Assembly: GCA_001970855.1 (NCBI GenBank)
Contig: LSSN01004568.1
Coordinates: forward strand, 1 to 30,312
Direction: 5' to 3'
Length of the DNA stretch: 30,312 nucleotides
DNA from: Smittium culicis
Taxonomy: Eukaryota; Kickxellomycota; Harpellomycetes; Harpellales; Legeriomycetaceae
Shown here: positions 13,393 through 21,813 of the stretch, piece by piece
How positions within the stretch are numbered: position 1 is the first letter of the stretch
How the letters are laid out: each line of letters opens with the position of its first letter
Made by a program: the position numbers and the translations under genes
Notes under the pieces: model-generated
The model's database searches: none
Seen by the model: the letters and a program-made list of their open reading frames with translations, nothing else
What the model was told of the DNA's origin: nothing

Positions 13393-14214
13393 TTAATTTT
13401 TTTTGAGGGTGCTTTTTTTGCTTAGCAGTAAATTCCAGCCATTTTTAGCAGCTAATTTAGAGAAACTTGGGCACCAGGCGGCAGTTAAAGCGACTCTGAT
13501 GGGCAGCAATAGTTTGTGAATGGCGTATCCGGTGACGAGGATGACGATAGTTTTAGGTTCAAAGTAAGACAGGAGGGAGGAGGCAGCTTGGTCTTGGACG
13601 TCGCCTTGAGGGATAGAGGAGGTTAAGCTAGGGAAATATTTAGTGATTAAATCTAGAGCGTAGTTTGTAAAATTTTCGCCGCTAAAGTAGACTAGAAGAA
13701 TGGATAGGGGCAAATCGATGGAGCTGATTGCGAGGTATAAAAACACAGCGATTCTACCATATTGGGAGAAAATGGAGGAAAGTTTTGATTGCTTTTTTGC
13801 TGGGTTGGGTTCAGGGTTTGGAGGAGCATTTTGTGGCGTTTTGTTGGAGTAAAGTCGAGAAGTAATCATGGCTTTAAAGTTGTGACGGGGTAAGGTTCCG
13901 TTAGTAATAAAATTTTTCGACAGTAAAGAATATGAGTTGAAAGTGGAAATTTTTGAACAAGAGTTTGTATTGTACGAAGGAAAAATAGGAGTTCTAAATG
14001 AAGCGGTTTGGGAAACTGCGAAAGACTTTGAAAAGAATCTTTTACTTTGAGAAGACTTTAAAGCGGGGAAAGAGGATTGTACGTTATTGTGCATAGAATG
14101 CGGAGGGAATAGTAGAGATATTTTTGAACCAAGAGATCGATTTTTGGGGGCAGCTTTGACTAAAGCACTGCTAAAAAGCAAGGCGTTACTGGTAAAAATG
14201 CTTTGGAAAGACAT
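13393..14214 (-). CDS. DUF1279 (FAM210-type) mitochondrial membrane protein
   Basis: A single-exon gene of 273 residues. The first 140 or so residues are rich in Ser, Arg and Lys and almost free of acidic residues, as in a mitochondrial presequence. A Pro-rich linker (about 126-140) follows. The DUF1279 domain spans about residues 144-250: it starts with the conserved QYGRIAVFLYLAISSIDLPL segment (151-170), has hydrophobic helices near 155-177 and 222-243, and ends with AIHKLLLPIRVALTAAW (231-247). This domain occurs in yeast Nat2 and animal FAM210A/B (mitochondrial inner-membrane proteins linked to mitochondrial translation or haem supply). The biochemical role here is unknown. The C-terminus is basic. 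The start is the only in-frame ATG giving a full presequence. A C-rich tract (sense strand) lies just after the stop, at 13386-13376. The gene is transcribed away from the SVP26-like gene. Confidence 0.87.
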   Translation of the reverse strand: MSFQSIFTSNALLFSSALVKAAPKNRSLGSKISLLFPPHSMHNNVQSSFPALKSSQSKRFFSKSFAVSQTASFRTPIFPSYNTNSCSKISTFNSYSLLSKNFITNGTLPRHNFKAMITSRLYSNKTPQNAPPNPEPNPAKKQSKLSSIFSQYGRIAVFLYLAISSIDLPLSILLVYFSGENFTNYALDLITKYFPSLTSSIPQGDVQDQAASSLLSYFEPKTIVILVTGYAIHKLLLPIRVALTAAWCPSFSKLAAKNGWNLLLSKKSTLKKN

Positions 14215-15945
14215 ACTATGCTGATAGGATATAAAGGTGTTGGATATAGAGTGAGTTAGTGGATATACGTGGGTAAGGTAATAAAGAGTAGACTGTGAGG
14301 AGTAAGAGCAATATTAATAAATTAAAACCCTAATTTCGTCTATATAGGCATTGAATTTTTGAACTGTTTTATATGAACGAAATCAAGTATATATTTTTTT
14401 TCTATAAAACCAGCCAAGAAATCCTCAGGCCATTATGATCTCGGCGCTAAAATAAAGGGCCAATTGGCAGGGCTTTGAGTAGTGTAGCGAATAAAGTTCA
14501 GGTGTGAAACAAGTTATTGGTTTGTATGAAAAGCGACAGGCTCTTAGGAGTAAATTACCGGGTCTAGCGAGATCAAATTAAAGGTAATGAAAGCAATAAA
14601 GATCCAGCTGAAATTTTAATAAAGTATAAGATGAGATGGATTAAATGCAGCAAGATAGCTTCAAAAGCCGATATTTAGTCAAGTTGGTCATATCGCTTTT
14701 TATACTGATATGTGCGATAATTATAGTAAACGTAGCATCGGTTAAGTATTATACTGGCCAGCATAAACTCGAATACCTGAGCACTAACTTCATACTTGCG
14801 GGAAATGATATGCAACAATCTTAGACAGGACGGAATACTCTCATTTCAGCTAAACTCTTTAGTAGAGCTTTTGCAGTAAAATTGAATTATAGCCCTTCAA
14901 TGCCTCAAAACGTATCCAAGAAAATCGATGATTATTAACTACTTAAATTAATATCTTAACACCCATTGGACATTTTATGATAAGCTTTATTATTTATTTT
15001 TGATACATTCGGCCTCCATTGGCTACTTTCTAGCATTAAATACAAAAAGCTATTATTTCTCCACTAATGTTAGTCCAATCACCATTACACTCTCCTTGAA
15101 CTATATAATTACCCAATAAATTTGCAGTACAACGTAAGCACACCGAGACTGGGGTTTTATCTGTTTTCAGGCGATTTACAAGACGCATTTTGTCGAATGC
15201 TCAAATAAATTAAATCACGCCCCTTTGGCTGTTATCGCAAAATAATAATTTACTATTTTCAACAATTCTGTACAATATCAAATTTAACATTTTCGCAAAT
15301 TCCGCACAAAATCTGCACATTTCTGAAGCAGCCTTAATACATCCTATACTTTTTTTAACCCAACAACTGTGTTTTACTCTTCCTGCTTACAAGTATCCAT
15401 ATCCGATCAATAAGCATCCACGGCAACTCTCTAGACCCCTTCGCCTTCTCTTATGGCTCTTTCTCTCACTCCTCATATTATAGATTTGGGTTTACAGCCA
15501 GGGTTTCTACCCAATAAATACTCAGCTCTAACGAGCCCTGAAAATCTAATGGCTTATAAATTAAAATAACTAGCCAATGAATGTGTGAGTTTCTTATAAT
15601 CTATTATTACCGCGAATAATCATCTTTTTATTTCCTTATTGTTGCTGAACTTTAAAACGCGACTTTATCAGTTGTTTAGTTTTATAGCTCTAAAACCAAG
15701 TTCATTGCTACTTTATTTTCAACCCCACATACAAACTATCCATTTACTCTTCCATCTCTATCAAGACTCTATCTTTAGCAAGCTCCCAAAATACTACCAT
15801 AACCGATCCCTTGTCTTTTCTTTTCTTTTCTTTAGTTCTTTTTTTTATATTTTGGCATCTTCCTCTTGTACAGTCTCTTTATGTCAATTCTCTCTTATAT
15901 CCCACGCTTTCCATTTCCTATCATATTTTATCATTTACTATAAGC
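14215..15945. other. Divergent intergenic region
   Basis: This 1.7 kb lies between two divergently transcribed genes and should contain both promoters. It is more GC-balanced than the deserts. It becomes strongly pyrimidine-rich on the plus strand from about 15600, ahead of the SVP26-like start, which looks like a 5' leader. Several 38-59 codon open frames occur. Only the one at 14645 is listed, as a weak candidate. Confidence 0.6.
14645..14824 (+). CDS. Candidate small membrane protein, 59 residues (weak)
   Basis: An ATG-started frame of 59 codons whose residues about 10-33 form one strong hydrophobic helix (from YLVKLVISLF to IIIVNVAS). The flanking charges are basic at the N-side and mixed at the C-side. 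No family was recognised. It is on the plus strand, about 430 bp upstream of the DUF1279 start and about 1.1 kb upstream of the SVP26-like start. At about 33% GC a chance frame of this size is plausible, so it is kept only because of the clean helix and ATG. Confidence 0.15.
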   Translation: MQQDSFKSRYLVKLVISLFILICAIIIVNVASVKYYTGQHKLEYLSTNFILAGNDMQQS

Positions 15946-16813
15946 ATGAGCATCGTAATCAAGTTAATTTCAGTCCTTGGTCTCGTCGTATTCACCGTGT
16001 TGGGACTCTTCTGTATAGGTACATTACATCCATCCTTTTTTTTTTCTCTACTCGCCAAATCTTATTCTCGTATCTTTTGTTTTTACCCTAGCCAAATCAT
16101 ATTACTACTTCCCTATACTCCCTTACTTAATCATTCTTTTCTTTAAAATATAAAATTCAGGCTGTGGACTTTATATGGCTTCCGAATGGGTCGAAGAAAA
16201 TTCTAGAAAAGCTAAAAAAATTCTCGAGATTTATACTATTGTAAGTTTTATCTCCTCCCCCCCTTCATGCCCCCGCTTACTTTCTTTTTAAAGAAAAAGC
16301 AAAAATCTAAAAACTAAAATACATTTTTAGGTATCACTAGTGCTTCTCTTGCTGTTTTTTATTCTTGATGGCGCTCCTTTATTAAGAACTCTCTTCTCCA
16401 TTTTATGCTTGGGAATTTACAGCTTGTTCCTCAACACCTTCCCACTTGTCAATCTAGCCAGTTTCTCTTTCATCGCAAGCTGCGGTAAACTTCCCTCCCC
16501 CCCCCCCCATAGCCTATATCCAACTATTATTTTTACTTACTTTTAAAATACCTTTTTTAAAAATTACATAGTCTGTGCTTTGGCTAACCACTTTGTTTGG
16601 TTCACCTACTTCGCCAACAGCTTCACTAATTACACCGTTCTCGAAGTTATTTCTTTTATGACCCTTTGCGTCTGGCTCCTTCCCATCTTGTACCTCATTT
16701 CTCTCGATTCTCCCTCTAACTCCTTACCAAGCTACGACTCCTCTGGAAAATCTAAAAAAAGACAGAAAATTTTCTCCTCCATATTCTCCTCCTTCTCTTT
16801 TGAAAAACAATAG
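15946..16813 (+). CDS. SVP26: SVP26/TEX261-family COPII cargo receptor, 4 exons
   Basis: This multi-span membrane protein packages Golgi glycosyltransferases and other type II proteins into COPII vesicles (family knowledge: yeast Svp26/Erv26, animal TEX261). Proposed exons are 15946-16018, 16161-16240, 16331-16484 and 16572-16813, with GT..AG introns of 142, 90 and 87 nt. They total 182 residues, slightly shorter than TEX261 (about 196) and Svp26 (228). Family signatures are in order: GLYMASEWVEE (27-37), LDG (63-65) followed by LFSILC, TFPLVNLAS (84-92), the hallmark FIASCVCALANHFVWFTYF (96-114), and TLCVWLLPILYLISL (129-143). About four or five hydrophobic segments are visible. The tail is short and Ser/Lys-rich. 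The start at 15946 matches the family's position just before the first helix. Introns 2 and 3 carry long C runs. A 150-codon pyrimidine-rich frame overlapping exon 1 is not considered real. Confidence 0.92.
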
Positions 16814-16869
16814 TATCACTACAATCTTCCCTCTTTTTCTCTTTTATGTTTTTTTTTCTTTTAAAAAAA

Positions 16870-16875
16870 AATAAA
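16870..16875 (+). promoter_or_regulatory. Possible poly(A) signal of the SVP26-like gene
   Basis: AATAAA lies 57 bases after the stop codon, in the 244-bp gap between the convergent SVP26-like and Ap4A phosphorylase genes. In AT-rich DNA this hexamer is common, so the support is positional. Confidence 0.35.
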
Positions 16876-17057
16876 TTAAAGAAAAGAAAACACACACTTT
16901 ATTCCACTCAGCTACGCTTTCCATTTAATAAACTCATCCAATTATTAAACATTAAATACCATATCAAGTTAATTGAAAATAATTGTCTGTAAATATATCT
17001 TTTAAACACAAACTACCTATACTCGACTATTATTTAAAAAAAATTTAAAAAATAGCT

Positions 17058-18467
17058 TTATAAGTGCGAAGAATTTTTCATAAACCCTGATCTAGCCAAA
17101 ACGTCCAAAACTCCAGCCTCATGGACCAAATTTACTTGCTCCTCGCTCTTGCATAGCAAGAACCCTGCAAAAGCAAGCGAATTTATTGGAATTCCTTCCG
17201 TCTCCCTCTTGCTCCTAGGCACAAGCACCATCCCTGCCCTCGTCAAAATAAAGTTGTACGAGTAAAATGCCGGCTTTACCCATCCTTTCATGCCGCCTGA
17301 TCCGTCATCCAGTGCATTCTCAACTGCTCGTGACTCCATGAACTTGTTTAGCTCGACTAGTAGCTTGCTGTAGCATTCTTTTAAATACGCCGACACTTTC
17401 GATAATTGCTCCTGTGAACTAGTTGGCTTCAGTAAGCTTATAACGTTTGGATCAAACCGAACTCCCCAATGGAAAAAATCAATATCAATCGAGCTATGCA
17501 CCGAATCTAATTGAATAATATTTAAGTGACATAAAAACACTATAAATAACTACAATAAAGACCAATATATAATATTTAAATTATTAACTGCTGATAAAAT
17601 AAGGTCGCTCAAACTAACCTTGTGGCGGAGACGATTTAAGCCAAATCTCGATTATAGGAGATTCCGTGATACCTGTAGTAAGCGGGACTACCTGGAGATG
17701 TTTGTGTGGCTGACTAGAAATACAAGAAAAAATATTATTATATAATACACATTATTCAAGCAATATAAATAAAATGATAATATTAGAGGCCAGCAGGATG
17801 TATTGTACATTTAAAAGAAAAAAGACGAACCTCGCACCAGAATCATCGCCACTATTGTAGAACGTTATAGTGGGCTCTTCGATTCTTGAAATGACATTGA
17901 CAACAGCATCGAAATCCACACTATCCAAATCTGTGCCTTGCTCGACAAATTCTATATTCAGAAATATATTATTAATATTTACTTACTCGATTTCTATATT
18001 ACTTATTTTTATAAAGAATGGATATGGATATAGCGTTTTACTTTTGGAGGTCAGCAATAAATGGTATGGGATAATGCAAAATTTGTTGAGAATTAGGTTG
18101 TAAGAAGGCTCTATCGATTGCAGATAAAGCTCTTTTTCCAAATTCAGAAATGGATTCACAAATTTCTTATCTTTTAGTTTGTCTTCGGGACTAGTATCAG
18201 GCAGCTTTGATAAAATAGGTGCAACTCTAACCTCGAACTTTTTTAATAAAGCAAGCAATAGCATTAGATAGGACGGGGGCGGAGCAACGTCTTGAAAAAT
18301 AAGACTGAATTCAAATATGGATGTGAAATTATTAGTTTTGAGGGAGGGAAAAAGCTTACCTTGACGTCCTTTTCTATACATGTAATTAATCTAGAATCGT
18401 AGAAAAGAAGTTTTCCAGAAGCCAGAGCTTGCTGGTACCTACTTTTAATAAAGCTCATAAGATTCAT
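17058..18467 (-). CDS. APA1: ATP adenylyltransferase / Ap4A phosphorylase (APA1/APA2-type), 5 exons
   Basis: The enzyme phosphorolyses diadenosine tetraphosphate to ATP and ADP (EC 2.7.7.53), controlling dinucleotide levels in cytosol or nucleus. Proposed exons on the minus strand are 18467-18360, 18237-18042, 17951-17831, 17713-17619 and 17506-17058. GT..AG introns are 122, 90, 117 and 112 nt. The 322-residue product equals the yeast Apa1/2 length (about 321-325). Conserved pieces in order: SRYQQALASGKL (9-20), KFVNPFLNLEKELYL (61-75), LILNKF (83-88), EEPTITFYNSGDDSGA (126-141), the active-site SQPHKHLQVVPL (142-153), FHWGVRFDP, SYNFILTRAGMVLVPRSKRE, and INSLAFAGFLL near the end. The HKHLQ motif (H145, H147) is the family H-x-H-x-Q; H147 is the expected adenylylated nucleophile by analogy. 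The active-site motif spans the intron 3 junction, which strongly supports that intron. Its donor, GTTCGT, is unusual. A second ATG three codons downstream is an alternative start. Confidence 0.93.
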
Positions 18468-18836
18468 AACGTTTTTCTTTTGTTTTTTTTTTTTGAATTT
18501 TTGTCTAAATTGTCGAAATTAGAAAAAATGAAGCTTTAGTTGATGAAAAAATGTATATTTTATAACTACAGTTTTATCTTTATCAGAATAAAAATATATA
18601 GTAAATTGGAAAAGAAATTATAAAATTATAGTCTTAATTAACTGCACCTATTTATTGCCTCCCTTTTTAATTTTTATCAAACTCCTAAATTTTCTGCATA
18701 AAACTCCTTTCCTACTCCTTTAAAAAAAATAAAGTCACGAGATTGTTTGATTTTACACAGGGCCTGTTATTTTCTTAGTAGCATTTATTACACGTACAGA
18801 ATCTCCAAACAATAAGCTACTATAATTACCAAGCTT

Positions 18837-19027
18837 AACCCTTTCACCACCGGTAGACTGGTTTTGACATACCTAACATAACCAACCGCAATCAGTACTA
18901 ATAATTAAATTCAATTTATAATTAATTCATTGGACTACTTTTGAACTCTAGCCAATAGTAAATAATTTCTAAAATTAAGCGAATCAAAACGGCATAATCA
19001 ATAAAGAGTGTTGGACGGGAAAGGGTT
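18837..19027. repeat. Inverted-repeat-bounded 191-bp segment
   Basis: AACCCTTTC at 18837-18845 is the exact reverse complement of GAAAGGGTT at 19019-19027. Allowing mismatches, the match extends to about 14 bases on each arm (right arm GGACGGGAAAGGGTT). The arrangement and size would fit a small non-autonomous inverted-repeat element. No convincing target-site duplication flanks it, so chance pairing is possible. Confidence 0.3.
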
Positions 19028-21747
19028 GATGTATCTTTAACTTACAATTACATTTACCCATTTATTAATGCCTTTCTTTAAGCGTTATTTTACATGTACA
19101 GATAGTTTATTAATAACTTGATGAGGAAATTCAACCATCATCTTCCATTTTTTACATCTTATTGATAATAAAATAAAAGACACCTAAAATTACAATAATT
19201 ACCCTTGAAATAGTACCTTAGAATATCTGGCGAAGCTCGTTAGCCTATCTGCCTCTGAACTTTGAAGCTTTTCAAGAAAATGATAGTGTCAATTCTCCCC
19301 AAACGCACAAAAAAATTCATTGTTTTCGTAAAATATTATATATATCGGATATTCATACAACAGTGATGAGTTTTTTTAACGTCTACTTTAATCCACTATT
19401 AATATTCTCATTTTAAGTCTGTACGCATTTTTCAGCTTTATAGGAGACCATAATATTAGAACAATAGTCAAAAAGCTGAAATAAATAACTAGGTACTGCT
19501 CATAATAAAAACTACTCCCAAATATTAGATGATCTATTGAAGCATACACAGTTAATTAAGCAAATACCTGTATATAAACCACATTGTCGTTTCTCGATGA
19601 CTGCCTAATTCTTATCAATTTTTCCTTCTTTTTAAAATAAAAATAATGTATATGAATTTTTTTTATGTAAATTTTACTACACTATCAATTGAAACCTATA
19701 TAAAAGTATTTTTTCTATCTTCTTTTTGCCTGAAAACCCTTATCAGCACACTCATTAAAAATTTTATAAATTCAAATCCATCCTCTATATATCAATGTGC
19801 TTATGAGTTTATTTAATTATAAGACAGAAATACAAAGGTCTCAATTCAATTTTTTTTTCCTCAATTTCTTAAAACACATTTACTGATTTATATATATAAC
19901 ATCCTATTAAATTGAATCATCCTATTTTATATGGTAAATGCTCTTTTATATCGATATTTATACATTTCATATATGATTAATTTTCATTAAAATAAATATT
20001 TATTCAATATATTATGTAATTAGTATCTTGAAAAAGAAACCCTCTCCTACTTAAAATGTCTATGAAACTCTATCGTTCACCAAGCTTTGATATTCCAACT
20101 CTAAAGTATTCCAAAATAAAAATTACTTATTCAATAGCCTCATATATAAATACTTTTATATTACTTTGAATAAAATCTTTTTTTGCAGCCAACCCCTAGT
20201 ATACTTTAATATTTCTGGAATTGAAAGTATAAAATTCAATTAGATAGATGTTATTTTTGTATGTTTTAATTTCGTGTTATCGTTTTATATTACGTTATTT
20301 CAATACCATTTAATCTATGTTTGATTAATATTGGTATATAATAACTTTATAATAAAATTTTTACTTACGAAGAGTTACGTGTTTTTAAAAACACTATTAT
20401 TTAAAAAGGGAGTGTTATTATAAATTATTTGGTACATTTATACATCATTATTCTAGTCGATGATTCTTATATTGAAATACCTATAGACGAGATAAATTTA
20501 ACATAATAAAAAACAAAAAAAAATTATGATTAAAAATGGTAGAATTTGTTCTTCATACATCATTTTTTTGTTAAAATATTTATCGATAAAAAAATCCTAC
20601 TAAATTAATAGATTGTCGATTTCAAAAGATACATTATTCTAGCAAAATTTTTGATTTATTTTACGATATTTGGCTAGAAATTTTTCTTTAAAATTAGTCT
20701 AGTGTTTAAAATACATTATTTATATCGAAAAATATATATATTTGTTTTTTTTTCTATTGCCATATACCTCTTTTTAATTTATCCTGTAACAAGTATTTGA
20801 CTGAAATAAAATATGACATTGAATATAGTATGATATTACAAATCGCAATGTTATGCTTACTTCACGACATTCATAGTTGATTACTCATCATGAAAGGGCT
20901 CATTAAAGCTTTTTTATTAATAAAATTTAATTATTTATATTGATTCTATGTGGGTTTTATTTGATTTATTTTACTACTTTCCAAATACGTTTTTTTTTTT
21001 TTTTTGGAAACACAGCCCATTTGACCCCTAAATAGTTTTCTGAATTCAGTATTTATTATTTACCTGCTCATGCTTAATAAATAGGAAAACGCGGTAATAC
21101 TAAAATTATCGAATACAAAAGTGAAATTTTTGATTTTTTGAAATGTTACATTTTCTGTAGATGAATAAAAATATAAGCAAGGCTGAAATAGCATAAAAAT
21201 TAAACTCGTGTGTATACCAGCTATAAAAATATCACTTTAATTCATTTTTTTTGCCCCTTTGTTCAGTTTTATTTTATCATTTAATATATTCTTTTATTTT
21301 TACGTGTGTTTCTTGCTATAAAAATACAATAAAGGATTATATATTAATTAATATTTAATAAATACGTAAATATTAGCTATACCGTGCATTTTTCATTTAA
21401 AATTTTTTTCAAATAATTCATCTTGAAATTAGTGAAACAATATCTACTATTTATACTAATGTATTATAACTTGTTAAAAATATACTTTATAATTGCAAAA
21501 TTTTTTAGACAGCGTTGCGTTTATATAAACCGGCGTGTATTCTCATATTTAAATTATTCTTTTGCAGCTAGCAGTAAGCTCATTATATATTGATGCTAAT
21601 GAATTTAACTGTGGGGTTTAGTTTGATTTTTTTTTTTTATGTTAGGTATAAATGAAGGTGAAAAAATAGGTCAATGACATAAATTAGTCTAATTTAAAAG
21701 GTATAAATAACTTTGGCTGAGAAGAAAATTTCAGCATTAAAAAGCTA

Positions 21748-21755
21748 TAAAAATT
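21748..21755 (+). promoter_or_regulatory. Possible TATA box for the GH17-like gene
   Basis: TATAAAAA lies 58 bases before the ATG at 21814. A second candidate, GTATAAATAA, lies at 21701-21710. Positional evidence only, in AT-rich sequence. Confidence 0.3.
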
Positions 21756-21813
21756 ACTTTGAATTACTTTCTACTTTCTACTTAATACTCTTAATCTTTT
21801 TTTTATAAAAATA

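Larger units (their letters stand above)
18468..21813. other. AT-rich intergenic desert
   Basis: About 3.3 kb lie between the Ap4A phosphorylase start and the GH17-like gene. No supportable reading frame, tRNA or transposon protein was seen. It contains an inverted-repeat pair (18837-19027) and a 14-T tract near 20,990-21,005. Two similar short segments (TTACACGTACAGA at about 18789, TTACATGTACAGA at about 19089) sit 300 bp apart. The last 110 bases carry possible TATA elements for the GH17-like gene. Confidence 0.65.

Noticed and set aside
15060..15212. 50-codon minus-strand ATG frame with a C-x-x-C pair
   Set aside because: Four cysteines suggested a zinc site, but spacing matches no family I know and the length is within chance at about one third GC.
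15453..15569. 38-codon ATG frame (starts MALSLTPHII)
   Set aside because: It looks coding-like but is short and unrecognised, and no donor or acceptor site links it to another exon.
15639..16091. 150-codon plus-strand frame overlapping SVP26 exon 1
   Set aside because: It opens at a TTG, lies in a pyrimidine-rich stretch where stops (which need purines) are rare, has no family motif, and overlaps the well-supported exon in another frame.
18240..18304. Alternative acceptor making a longer Ap4A phosphorylase exon 2 (DVAPPPSYLMLLLALL)
   Set aside because: The available upstream AG sites leave the wrong phase after exon 1. The acceptor at 18239-18238 keeps phase, has a CTAAT branch-like site upstream, and joins K36 to FEVRVAP as in the family.
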